Below, piece by piece: positions 52,096 through 60,131 of a stretch of 64,000 nucleotides of DNA. The notes below the pieces were generated by a model. That model searched no databases and was not told where the DNA came from. It worked only from the letters and a program-made list of their open reading frames with translations. This stretch comes from Nitrosopumilus adriaticus (lineage in GTDB: Archaea > Thermoproteota > Nitrososphaeria > Nitrososphaerales > Nitrosopumilaceae): positions 372,001 to 436,000 of the forward strand of contig NZ_CP011070.1 in assembly GCF_000956175.1 (NCBI RefSeq). Direction: 5' to 3'. A program made the position numbers and the translations under genes. Within the stretch, counting starts at the first letter, position 1. Each line of letters begins with the position of its first letter.

Positions 52096-52572
52096 CTAAA
52101 TCAAATCTCTCCAGATTCCCTGAAACTCGTCACTTGCTACCACAGTAACAATTTTTATCTTACCTAATTGTGTCAGTTCCTGTCTTTTGTCATAGTATGC
52201 ATATTCTCCTTCTTTATCTGGATAAATTGTGATGGTGTCTTGTTGTCCTGGTTCGAGAAGATCTGTTTGAACATTAAATCCCTCGATGTAAAGTCTGTGA
52301 TTTGTTGTTCCGTTATTGATTACAGTTAGTACGTATGCAAATGATGTTCGTGAAAGTAATGTGGGGTTGACTTCGCCTGCAACCCCCTTTATTCCTCTAA
52401 TCTGAGTTTTCCCATCAATATCTTCAAAGATTACAGTATGCTCTACTTTTTCTTGCCAGAAAATTTGTACATGTCTGACATTTCCCTGTCCGATAAACCC
52501 TACAATTATTGCCAATGCAATCACTCCGCCTATAATAGCTGCAATTACCAAAATTTTATCATTTGAATGCAT
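52096..52572 (-). CDS. membrane-anchored cupredoxin-fold-like protein without copper ligands
   Basis: 158 residues. One N-terminal helix (about 7-28), then a beta-sandwich resembling cupredoxins: LTVINNGTTNHRLYIEGFNV and LEPGQQDTITIYPDKEGEYA. The C-terminal loop lacks the Cys-His-Met copper ligands. It may be structural or bind through other residues. Convergent with the methyltransferase. Confidence 0.6.
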   Translation of the reverse strand: MHSNDKILVIAAIIGGVIALAIIVGFIGQGNVRHVQIFWQEKVEHTVIFEDIDGKTQIRGIKGVAGEVNPTLLSRTSFAYVLTVINNGTTNHRLYIEGFNVQTDLLEPGQQDTITIYPDKEGEYAYYDKRQELTQLGKIKIVTVVASDEFQGIWRDLI

Positions 52573-52648
52573 TACTATATTTTGTTTTTTCTCCTTAAAG
52601 AAACCCCATGCTAATTCTCAATTAAAAATTGTACTTGTTTGCTCTAAC

Positions 52649-53458
52649 TTAACTAAGCGTGATTGTAACTGTATCTGATTTTGTCTTTGGTATAGAATCT
52701 GATACTGTAAGTTCAAAAACAACTACGTCTGCCAAACAATTTCCTAAAAAGGTGGTGGTCTCTGCCGAATCATCAGCAATCGATATTACCGTTCCGGATA
52801 AAACATTCCAGGAATATGTTAATGAGTCACCTTCAGGATCATAACTTCCAGAACCATCTAATGGGTGATTGCAGGCTGAAGATAATGCACTTTCTGTATA
52901 GTCATCGCCTGCATCAGCTATTGGATACTGATTTGGCTTGTAAAATGAATGAGTTGTAACTCCATTATCTGTTACAAAGTTTACAATTAATGTGCCACTT
53001 GACATGTTATTTGATAGTCCTGCACGCACATAGCCAGTTTCTCCTTCATTGATTATTTTAGGATCTCGTGTGTCATTTAGAATGCTGATATCCCAATCAC
53101 CTATTGGTGGACAGCAAGCTGTATCACCAGTGTCAGTGAAATTCATTTTGTCTGTCACTAGTGTCTCTGCATCATCAATGGTTGCATTGTAAATTACAAA
53201 CAAATCAAACCTTTCAAAATCCCAAAATTTGTTTGTACCAGTACTGTTGAACTTGAATGAAATTGTGTCATTTCCAGTATCTGCAGTAAGATTTGAAATT
53301 TTAAGCGATGTTAATTTTATTATATTCTCGTTCATCATTGCTTTGTCTATATTTTCGATAAATTCAATATGTAAATCCATAATCGATACCAGATAAAAGA
53401 TGAGCAACATTGTCCCAAACATGATGATTCCCCAACTAACGTTATTACTTAGAGCCAT
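52649..53458 (-). CDS. membrane-anchored PKD-domain protein, pilin/FlaF-like N-terminus
   Basis: 269 residues. N-terminal hydrophobic helix (WGIIMFGTMLLIFYLVSIM) without a cleaved signal, then a beta-rich region like archaellum FlaF/FlaG or pilins, and a C-terminal PKD domain (IADAGDDYTESALSSACNHP, then LDGSGSYDPEGDSLTYSW). PKD domains mediate surface contacts. Extracellular location inferred. No archaellum genes nearby. Confidence 0.65.
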   Translation of the reverse strand: MALSNNVSWGIIMFGTMLLIFYLVSIMDLHIEFIENIDKAMMNENIIKLTSLKISNLTADTGNDTISFKFNSTGTNKFWDFERFDLFVIYNATIDDAETLVTDKMNFTDTGDTACCPPIGDWDISILNDTRDPKIINEGETGYVRAGLSNNMSSGTLIVNFVTDNGVTTHSFYKPNQYPIADAGDDYTESALSSACNHPLDGSGSYDPEGDSLTYSWNVLSGTVISIADDSAETTTFLGNCLADVVVFELTVSDSIPKTKSDTVTITLS

Positions 53459-53625
53459 GCTTGTTTTCCCTTGATGATTGGTGTGTTCTCATCATTAATT
53501 GAAGTTTGATATTCTATGATAAAGCCATTTTTGAAGATGAATAACAGTTACTTTAAGAATTACTATGAAGTAAATTTTCTAGATTGGTCCATTACTTCAT
53601 AAATAAAATAAAGCGCGTTTCTGAC

Positions 53626-53835
53626 ATGCCTTTAAAATGTGTGAGTTGTCAGGGGGTCGATATGAAAAACGATGCAGTATTAGCCACAATTGGACCATCT
53701 GAACTAAATGCGGATTACGTTCCATCAGTACTTTGTTTATCCTGTGAAACTTTGATGGTAATAACTACGCATTCTGAATTAGTTGTTGGAATACACCATA
53801 CTGTTGGAAATCAAGTTTCTATGCGTGGATCTTGA
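53626..53835 (+). CDS. small CxxC protein
   Basis: 69 residues from ATG 53626 (MPLKCVSCQGVDMK). CVSC at 5-8 and CLSC near residue 36 form a possible zinc ribbon. The ATG lies about 25 nt after an AATAAAATAAAG box; a longer frame opens at 53584. Function unknown. Confidence 0.6.
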   Translation: MPLKCVSCQGVDMKNDAVLATIGPSELNADYVPSVLCLSCETLMVITTHSELVVGIHHTVGNQVSMRGS

Positions 53836-53882
53836 ATTATTTATTTGAAATAATTGTAGATAAAAAATGAGGCTTCAAATTA

Positions 53883-53960
53883 CTATTTCTTTTTTGAAAC
53901 CTTTGCTTTTGTTGTTTTAGCTTTTGTTGTTTTAGCTGCTGCTTTTTTCTTGGCTGCCAT
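53883..53960 (-). CDS. 25-residue lysine/alanine-rich basic mini-protein
   Basis: Starts MAAKKKAAAKTTKAK and ends KVSKKK; about half of the residues are Lys, with AKTTK repeated. It resembles a free histone H1-like tail. An AGGT lies 6 bases before the ATG and a TATA-like AATTTATC about 38 bases before. Probably binds nucleic acid if expressed (inference). Confidence 0.5.
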   Translation of the reverse strand: MAAKKKAAAKTTKAKTTKAKVSKKK

Positions 53961-54102
53961 GAAATACCTGTAATCTTTCTAGGATTTCTACAGGATAAAT
54001 TAAAAAAATTATACAAAAAGAGTATTCTTTGGAATACAATTTCCTAGTGAAATTTTCTAAAAAAGAACAAACAATGAAATACTAAAATCAACTATCTATA
54101 AT
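53961..54102. other. AT-rich divergent intergenic gap
   Basis: About 140 bases between the basic mini-protein and the membrane protein. It contains TATA-like tracts on both strands and no further ORF with convincing signals. Confidence 0.35.
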
Positions 54103-54402
54103 ATGGCCCCGATAATCATCATTCCAATCATTATTGTTGCGATTGTAGGACTATCTGGATATCTTGTATATCGATTTTTAATCTATGACTTGTATTGTAA
54201 AAGATCTGTTAATCAGTCTCTTCAAAAGTATAATATCGAAAAAACTCCTTCTCAAATCATTAAAGAATATTATGAGAACAAGGGTGAGAAAATAACTCCT
54301 AAGGAGATTCAAAACCTTGAAAAAAACTACAGACAAAATGAACCTGAGCAATTCCTTGCAATGTATGATGCAATCAGGGATGCTCAGAAAAGTAAAGAAT
54401 AA
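54103..54402 (+). CDS. single-helix membrane protein, unknown function
   Basis: 99 residues. N-terminal helix (IIIIPIIIVAIVGLSGYLVY), then a charged cytosolic helical region (SQIIKEYYENKGEKITPKEI, QNLEKNYRQNEPEQFL). No family recognised. Convergent with the prohibitin-like gene. Confidence 0.58.
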   Translation: MAPIIIIPIIIVAIVGLSGYLVYRFLIYDLYCKRSVNQSLQKYNIEKTPSQIIKEYYENKGEKITPKEIQNLEKNYRQNEPEQFLAMYDAIRDAQKSKE

Positions 54403-54417
54403 CTTTTTCTAATTAAG

Positions 54418-55281
54418 TTAAGGCTTTATTGGAATTTGAATAAATGGTGTTCCGCCTTCACCAACTACAAGTGGTAGTTTTCCATCCCATGCTTGAGTCT
54501 TTAACCAATCCAAATAGTTTGGATTCTCAGCTAGGGCTCTATTGATTATTGCAATGGCTTCGGCCTCACCTTTGGCTTCTGCAATATTTGCATTGGCTAA
54601 ACCTATGGCGTTTGCCTCTGCTTGTCTGGCTTCTACTTCGATTCTTTTCAAGTCATTTTCTGCTCTAAGTGCATTTTGCTCTGCCTCTACTTTAGATTCG
54701 ATTGCTGATGCAAATAGTGCAGAGAATTCAAAATCTGTAATTGAAATTACTTCTGTTACGACATTAAATTGATTTAATCTCTCTCTGATGGAAAATTCTA
54801 TGTCTTGTTTGACTAGTGGTCTTTTTGTAATTAATTCTTCAGCATTATAATTTGCAGTTACTTGTTTTACTGTCTCCTCAATTGCTGGCTGAATTACTCT
54901 GTTTTCATAATCAAGTCCTAAATTTTTGTATAGTGTGTGTACTTGCTCTTTATCTGGATGATAATTGACAGTTACTGTTGTCTCTACTGTTTGAAGATCT
55001 CTTGATGCACTTCTAGCTTCACTTGCATATTTTAGGGTACGAACTTCAATATCTACAACTTCGTCTTGGAATGGAACTACGAAATGTATTCCTTCTTCAA
55101 GTGGAGGTTGTGATAGATCAACTGCATTCCAGTGTAATAGAACTCCTCTGTGACCTGCATCTACAATTTTTACAGAAGCTGATGCTACTACTCCGACAAT
55201 AATTAATAGAAGAATTGCAATTCCAATGCCCTTTGCTGCACTCATATTGACATTAACTTTAGGTGATTGATACTTTGACAA
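54418..55281 (-). CDS. SPFH/prohibitin-family membrane protein
   Basis: 287 residues. N-terminal membrane helix (GIGIAILLLIIVGVVASASV), then the SPFH domain: VDAGHRGVLLHWNAVD, VPFQDEVVDIEVRTLK and TVTVNYHPDKEQVH, and a long coiled coil with Ala/Glu repeats (AEQNALRAENDLKRIEVEAR). Matches prohibitin more closely than stomatin. Prohibitins scaffold membrane complexes and proteases. No partner protease is adjacent. Confidence 0.9.
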   Translation of the reverse strand: MSKYQSPKVNVNMSAAKGIGIAILLLIIVGVVASASVKIVDAGHRGVLLHWNAVDLSQPPLEEGIHFVVPFQDEVVDIEVRTLKYASEARSASRDLQTVETTVTVNYHPDKEQVHTLYKNLGLDYENRVIQPAIEETVKQVTANYNAEELITKRPLVKQDIEFSIRERLNQFNVVTEVISITDFEFSALFASAIESKVEAEQNALRAENDLKRIEVEARQAEANAIGLANANIAEAKGEAEAIAIINRALAENPNYLDWLKTQAWDGKLPLVVGEGGTPFIQIPIKP

Positions 55282-55377
55282 TGAATCTAGTATACTCTAG
55301 CTACTATTATACCAATCATATTCTGTTTTACCACTAGAGTTCTCAACAAATTTAAGACATCTAATGGTATAGTATTC

Positions 55378-55806
55378 ATGGTAGAACCTAATTTTTCATG
55401 GATTTATCTGGTAATCTTCTTAGCAATTCCACTATCAAGAATAATTCCCCGATTATTGGCAAAAAGAGGCATTGGATTCAAACCATCTCAAACAATCAAA
55501 GAAAATCAATTTCCTCCAGATTTTGATGGTAATCCTCAAAGATCTTCAATGGATTCGTCAAAACCTGAAATTAATCCCTCAAAACCCCAAACAAAGACTA
55601 TGCTGGTTTTAGGGGAGCTAAACCGAGGCACAAAATACTTTGAAAATATCCAAAAAAACACAGGACTTCATAACCAAGAACTTGAATCTATCTTGGAATC
55701 TCTAGAAAAGGATGGCCTGCTAAAAGTACATCAAAAACAAGGATTGTTTGGCCTCAAAACCGAATTACTCCCCACAGATAAGGGATTTAAGGAATATTAT
55801 TCATAA
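55378..55806 (+). CDS. membrane-anchored winged-helix protein
   Basis: 142 residues. One N-terminal helix (WIYLVIFLAIPLSRIIPRLL), a proline-rich linker, and a C-terminal winged helix (KTMLVLGELNRGTKYFENI, then NQELESILESLEKDGLLKVH). A membrane-bound DNA-binding regulator is plausible. It lies directly upstream of the tfb leader. Confidence 0.65.
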   Translation: MVEPNFSWIYLVIFLAIPLSRIIPRLLAKRGIGFKPSQTIKENQFPPDFDGNPQRSSMDSSKPEINPSKPQTKTMLVLGELNRGTKYFENIQKNTGLHNQELESILESLEKDGLLKVHQKQGLFGLKTELLPTDKGFKEYYS

Positions 55807-55824
55807 AATGCTCATCATACTCGG

Positions 55825-55833
55825 TTTAAATTA
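55825..55833 (+). promoter_or_regulatory. TATA box of the tfb leader transcript
   Basis: TTTAAATTA is centred about 26 nt before the ATG of the short ORF at 55854. This gives tfb a transcript with about 35 nt before its TTG start, unlike most genes here. Confidence 0.5.
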
Positions 55834-55853
55834 GCGTGAAGTGGTAACTCTAC

Positions 55854-55895
55854 ATGATTCACATTAGTGGAAAAACAGGTGAGTTTGTTTGGTAA
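55854..55895 (+). CDS. 13-codon leader ORF overlapping the tfb start
   Basis: ATG start exactly at the predicted transcription start, so it would be leaderless. It encodes MIHISGKTGEFVW. Its stop TAA (55893-55895) overlaps the first codons of tfb by 7 bases. The ORF also contains AGGTGAG (55877-55883), the Shine-Dalgarno-like element for the tfb TTG. Termination at this stop could hand ribosomes to the tfb start. Existence as a translated peptide is inferred. Confidence 0.45.
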   Translation: MIHISGKTGEFVW

Positions 55896-56794
55896 GTTCT
55901 AATCAAAATGCTAGTTGCATGCGATGTGGAAAAAATTCCATGCTAACTGATGATACTACCGGCGAACAATTTTGCTCTAAATGTGGTTATGTTGTTTCTG
56001 AAAAAACTCAAGAATCCGGTCCAGAATGGAGATCGTTTCAAAAAGATGGCGGCGCAGATCCTGCAAGAACCGGAGCTCCATCATCATTACTAATGCATGA
56101 TATGGGATTGTCTACTGTAATCAATCCCTTAAACAAAGACGCATCAGGAAAACCACTTTCAACATCAATGAAAAGTACAATTGAGAGATTAAGAACTTGG
56201 GATAACCGAAGTCAAGTTCATGAGCCAGTTGATAGAAACTTGAGACAAGCACTTGGTGAATTAACCAGATTAAAAGACAAGATTGCAATTTCTGCAAACG
56301 TTCTTGAAAAAGCAGCTTACATTTACAGAAAAGCTTTGGAGAAAAAACTTGTAAGAGGAAGATCAATCTCTGCAATGATTGCAGCATCACTTTATGCTGC
56401 ATGTCGAGATACTGCAACACCTCGAACTCTAAAAGATGTTGCAGATGCTGCAAACGTAAAAAGAAAAGATATTGCTAGATGTTATAGATTATTACATTAT
56501 GAATTGGAATTGAAAATGCCTGTTGTTGATTCGGTACAATGTATTGCTCGAATTTCAAGCAAGCTTGACATTACAGAAAAAACAAAACGATTTGCAATCA
56601 AAGTGCTCAAGGAGGCCCAAGAGCGTGAAGAGTCTGCTGGAAAAGATCCAATGGGTCTTGCAGCATCTGCATTATACTTGTCATGTGTACATAATGGCGC
56701 ATCTGTAACTCAAAGAGATATTGCCGAAGCTGCAGGTGTAACCGAAGTGACTATCCGAAATCGTTACAAAGGCTTGAAAGCCAGTCATTCATAA
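55889..56794 (+). CDS. tfb: transcription initiation factor TFB (TFIIB)
   Basis: Recruits RNA polymerase to TATA-bound TBP. 301 residues: an N-terminal zinc ribbon (CMRCGKN and CSKCGYV), a B-reader-like segment, and two cyclin repeats (ISANVLEKAAYIYRKALEK and ITEKTKRFAIKVLKEAQE) with a C-terminal helix-turn-helix (VTQRDIAEAAGVTEVTIRNR). The TTG start is required because the first zinc Cys is residue 10, and no other start precedes it in frame. AGGTGAG lies 5 bases upstream. A short leader ORF overlaps the start. Confidence 0.95.
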   Translation: MVSSNQNASCMRCGKNSMLTDDTTGEQFCSKCGYVVSEKTQESGPEWRSFQKDGGADPARTGAPSSLLMHDMGLSTVINPLNKDASGKPLSTSMKSTIERLRTWDNRSQVHEPVDRNLRQALGELTRLKDKIAISANVLEKAAYIYRKALEKKLVRGRSISAMIAASLYAACRDTATPRTLKDVADAANVKRKDIARCYRLLHYELELKMPVVDSVQCIARISSKLDITEKTKRFAIKVLKEAQEREESAGKDPMGLAASALYLSCVHNGASVTQRDIAEAAGVTEVTIRNRYKGLKASHS

Positions 56795-56881
56795 TAATTT
56801 TTGAGATAATAAAAAAATCAACTCTAGATCGATACTAATTTTCACACGATACTTAATCTCTTAACCATTTACTGCATTTTT

Positions 56882-56980
56882 ATGGATTGCAAGAAAGGAT
56901 TTGTTCATAATTTTGCATATTTCTTAATTTTAGATACTAGACGATGCATTAATTGTGGTCTTGATGAAAAAAATTCCTAA
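56882..56980 (+). CDS. 32-residue possible zinc-binding mini-protein
   Basis: ATG ORF encoding MDCKKGFVHNFAYF, then TRRCINCGLDEKNS. Cys3, His9, Cys22 and Cys25 could bind one zinc. It lies in the gap between tfb and the micro-operon. A TTAATC tract is upstream, but there is no clear Shine-Dalgarno. Low confidence. Confidence 0.35.
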   Translation: MDCKKGFVHNFAYFLILDTRRCINCGLDEKNS

Positions 56981-57031
56981 TTAAAAATTTGTAAAAAAGA
57001 AAAATTGCACAAAAATTGTGCAAGCGTGTTC

Positions 57032-57202
57032 TTAGCTTTTCAGCATTATGAGTGCTGTATATTGTACTTTGTTGTCAGACAATAAAACAGCTGTCAACTT
57101 TATATCTTCCACATCTCGATCCTGAATACATGAATTAATCAGGCTATCGAGTTCTGCCTTACTTTCTGACTGTACTATTTCAACTTTCATTGCTTTGGAC
57201 AT
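57032..57202 (-). CDS. 56-residue Cse60-like small protein
   Basis: Begins MSKAMKVEIVQSESKAELDS and ends QYTALIMLKS, with a beta-alpha-beta-beta pattern like Cse60-type proteins (small unknown proteins of Bacillus and others). It is 5 bases downstream of another 56-residue ORF on the same strand. Resemblance to Cse60 is by inspection only. Confidence 0.5.
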   Translation of the reverse strand: MSKAMKVEIVQSESKAELDSLINSCIQDRDVEDIKLTAVLLSDNKVQYTALIMLKS

Positions 57203-57207
57203 TTTGA

Positions 57208-57378
57208 TTATTTGTATGTCTTAAGAATTTCTGTGTTGAATCTTTGGAATTTGTTTAAATCATGAATTTTTTCATTGATTCTTATAATTGCGTTATACAA
57301 TCCAAATTCTAGATTCTGTAGAAATGCTGTAAATGCTTCAATCATACTTTTTTCACCTTCTAAGACGGTAAAGACCAT
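57208..57378 (-). CDS. 56-residue small protein in micro-operon
   Basis: Begins MVFTVLEGEKSMIEAFTAFL and continues as an amphipathic helical peptide ending EILKTYK. No Cys. Function unknown. The close pairing with the downstream 56-residue gene (5-base gap) supports both as real. Confidence 0.45.
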   Translation of the reverse strand: MVFTVLEGEKSMIEAFTAFLQNLEFGLYNAIIRINEKIHDLNKFQRFNTEILKTYK

Positions 57379-57477
57379 GATGAATAATTAAACTAAATTT
57401 GAATTGATTATACTCTGAATATCATCAACTATCTCTTTGTTTATTATTTTCAAAATTCTAATTATTTCCGAGCTAAA

Positions 57478-57744
57478 ATGACGTATATTGCAAGCAAGTG
57501 TCCATACTGTAATAATGGAAAGCAAATTACCGCAAATAGAACATCTTGGTTAATTCATCTCTCGGGTCACAGAGAAAAAATTATTGAACACCTTGCCAAC
57601 TCTACAGAATACTGCCAATTCTGTTCATATCCAGAACCATCTGTGAATAAAAAACATGCTTCTTCACATTATAGATGGGCTCATCAAAAAAGTACTTTGA
57701 TTAACTGGGCTTTAGACAATCTTGAAAAACAGATTGTTGTTTGA
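57478..57744 (+). CDS. zinc-finger-like small protein
   Basis: 88 residues with two CxxC...HxxxH-like units: CPYC followed by a HLSGH, and CQFC followed by SSHYRWAH. This suggests two C2H2-type fingers. ATG start. Nucleic-acid binding is inferred. No operon partner. Confidence 0.68.
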   Translation: MTYIASKCPYCNNGKQITANRTSWLIHLSGHREKIIEHLANSTEYCQFCSYPEPSVNKKHASSHYRWAHQKSTLINWALDNLEKQIVV

Positions 57745-57994
57745 TCAGATTTGATAAAAAAATGAAAAGAATCTTTGATTAGTTACCTGTGACTAAATCC
57801 CAAATGAACCCGAAGAATTCTTTTATCATGAAGTGCTATTTTAAAAAAAGTAGATAATTTCAAATCTGAACATTCATTGACAACGAATGCTCAAAATTTT
57901 AATCAAATTATTATGGTTATTCAATCCTTTTTTCAATAAACTGGTTAGATCCATCCAAGTACTGGTGTCTCTGGATAATTGATTTGCTTGTAAA
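57745..57994. other. intergenic gap with only very short ORFs
   Basis: About 250 bases. A 16-codon minus-strand ORF (start 57829) and a 31-codon hydrophobic plus-strand ORF (57887-57982, begins MLKILIKLLWLF) are present but lack clear signals. No RNA structure or repeat was seen. Confidence 0.3.
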
Positions 57995-59509
57995 TTACTG
58001 ATAGTGGGAACTGTTTTCTCCTACCTGGAATCTAATTTCTGGGTCATAGTTTGTTTTAGATGCTGATGTTAAAATAATATCTATTAAATTTTCATTTTTA
58101 ATAATATCTTTTCTCAACAATTTTTGTAATTTTGAAACCGTAATTTTTCTATTTTTAGCTAAAATTTCGGCAAAACCGTCTTCATTGCTAAATATCATGT
58201 CTGAAATTAATGCTACATTGATTTTTCTATTTTTTTTAGATTCTTTAATGAACTCTAAAGCGTTTTTAGAAAATTGCAAGATTTTTCCTTTTCCTATTTG
58301 ACTGTAAGCATGTTTTAAAAAAAGCACGCATTCTTTTGTACTTAGTTTTGTTACTAGAATATTTCCTCGCTGTTTCATAACAAACGTGTCAAACAAATTT
58401 CTTTCAGTTAATTTTTCAAAGAAATTCCTATCTCCTCTAAAATGTCCTGAATTGACAAAAGCTATGTCTGACTTTGTATGGTTTTTTAGACAATCTGAAA
58501 TAAAGTTTCCAAAATTTGTCGTTCCTTTTCTTAAAGAAACCTCAGTAGCATCTAAAACTGTGTCTTTTGGAAAAATTTTGACAACATTGTTTGATGGTAA
58601 CTTGTTTTCATTTTTTAATTTTTTATACCATGAGTCAATTTCTTTTCTTATCTTTTTTGATGGTGATATTTTTTGATAATGTTTTGAATTTAGAACCAAT
58701 AATTTATTTTGCAAAAACCCTTTTGGTTCATTTGTGTTTTCTTTATCTGAAAAAATTATTTGAATTGTTCTTGCGTTTGATTGGCCTTTTACTAACATAC
58801 ATCTATCTAATTTAGAATTATAAGAAATTAGTTGATTATGATCATGCCCTCCTAAAATTATTGATTTTAATGGCCATTTTTTTTGTATAGTTTTCTTTAG
58901 CTCAATATCTTCTACATCCCCCATATGTGATAAAACTAACAATAATTTGATCTCTGGAAATTTTTCTTTTATTTCGTCAATGATTTTTAGGGATTGTTGG
59001 GCATTTTTCATTTTAAATCCATTTTCTACAGCTTTGTTTGCCGTCATTTTACCTACAATTCCAATTAGTGCAATCTTTGGTGATTTTTTAGGCCATACGT
59101 CATACTGTAAAATATTTCTTGTAATCTCTTTTGGTGCTGTTAAATTTGTAATAATGTAATTGAACTTGGATTCTTTTATTCTACTTTTTAAAATTTTCAA
59201 GCCTCCATCAAAATCATGATTTCCCAAGGTGCAGTAATCTAACTTGCATTCATTTAGAATGCTGATCATTTGCTTTCCCTTGAAAAAATTGCTTAGAAAC
59301 GAGGGAAATAGAAAATCTCCACTATGAACAAATAAAATCTCATTTTCTTTGTTTTTAGATAATATCTCTAAAATTCTGTAAATTCTAGCAAATCCTGGGA
59401 TCTCAATTTCTTTTCCATTTTTAGATTCATTTAGAAAATATGTGTCTGTAATGTGGACAATTACCCGTTTTTTTGTAATATCTTGAATAATTTTTAAAAT
59501 ATTTTTCAC
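57995..59509 (-). CDS. 5'-nucleotidase / UshA-like metallophosphoesterase
   Basis: 504 residues. N-terminal metallophosphatase: VIVHITDTYFLN (D.H replaced by D.Y), FVHSGDFLFPSFL, TLGNHDFDGG, LLVLSHMGDVED and ILGGHDHNQLI. The C-terminal half matches the UshA/5'-nucleotidase C domain, with TVLDATEVSLRKGTTNFGNF and INVALISDMIF. The first metal motif is altered (DTY instead of DxH), so activity is uncertain. No signal peptide, so likely cytosolic, unlike bacterial UshA. Confidence 0.82.
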   Translation of the reverse strand: MKNILKIIQDITKKRVIVHITDTYFLNESKNGKEIEIPGFARIYRILEILSKNKENEILFVHSGDFLFPSFLSNFFKGKQMISILNECKLDYCTLGNHDFDGGLKILKSRIKESKFNYIITNLTAPKEITRNILQYDVWPKKSPKIALIGIVGKMTANKAVENGFKMKNAQQSLKIIDEIKEKFPEIKLLLVLSHMGDVEDIELKKTIQKKWPLKSIILGGHDHNQLISYNSKLDRCMLVKGQSNARTIQIIFSDKENTNEPKGFLQNKLLVLNSKHYQKISPSKKIRKEIDSWYKKLKNENKLPSNNVVKIFPKDTVLDATEVSLRKGTTNFGNFISDCLKNHTKSDIAFVNSGHFRGDRNFFEKLTERNLFDTFVMKQRGNILVTKLSTKECVLFLKHAYSQIGKGKILQFSKNALEFIKESKKNRKINVALISDMIFSNEDGFAEILAKNRKITVSKLQKLLRKDIIKNENLIDIILTSASKTNYDPEIRFQVGENSSHYQ

Positions 59510-59633
59510 ATTTTACCCCCTATTCAGTTTAGTATAAGTTAATTTTGATAGAAATTAGGAATTTTGAATTAAAATTCAGCTTGTTTATTTGATTCAAACT
59601 TAATTTCATTATCCCTTAATTCTTACAGCATTC

Positions 59634-60035
59634 ATGAAGCCTACAGTATTGATTGTTGATGATGATCAAGAGACTGCAGAAATAATGTCTGATCTGCTCA
59701 GTCTACGTTCAATCGAGGTTCTAGCATTAGGGTATAATGGAAAAGAAGCAGTTGAATTGTATCAAAAACACTCGCCTGATGTAGTAATGATGGATTACTG
59801 GATGCCTGAATTTGATGGTCTATATGGGTTGCAAGGAATTCGTAATATTGATTCTGAAGCAAAAGTGATTATAATTACTGGTAGTCCTGATCATGAATGT
59901 AGCAAAGAACTTTTCGAATCAAAACCTTCTGCTGTAATCCAAAAACCATTTGATACAAATAAGCTAATTGCATTAATTGACAAGATCTCATTAGGCGATG
60001 TTGTAAAGGTTGACACCAAAACCAAGAAATCTTAA
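59634..60035 (+). CDS. CheY-like response regulator receiver
   Basis: 133 residues, single receiver domain. Acidic pocket Asp10 and Asp11 (IVDDDQE), phospho-acceptor Asp54 in MMDYWMPEFDG, Thr82 and Lys104 (VIQKPFD). No output domain, so it probably acts by protein contact. No histidine kinase is adjacent. Confidence 0.9.
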   Translation: MKPTVLIVDDDQETAEIMSDLLSLRSIEVLALGYNGKEAVELYQKHSPDVVMMDYWMPEFDGLYGLQGIRNIDSEAKVIIITGSPDHECSKELFESKPSAVIQKPFDTNKLIALIDKISLGDVVKVDTKTKKS

Positions 60036-60131
60036 ATTGTTTTTTTCAAAAAAATTAAATGATAATTGATCTGATGTAAACATCAAATTAATCATATATT
60101 CATTAATGGTAAATTATTCAAAAACTTATTC

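Noticed and set aside
57829-57887. 16-codon ORF MIKEFFGFIWDL on the minus strand
   Set aside because: Too short and lacking a clear promoter or Shine-Dalgarno.
57887-57982. 31-codon hydrophobic ORF MLKILIKLLWLF
   Set aside because: No clear expression signals; hydrophobic AT-rich ORFs arise easily by chance here.
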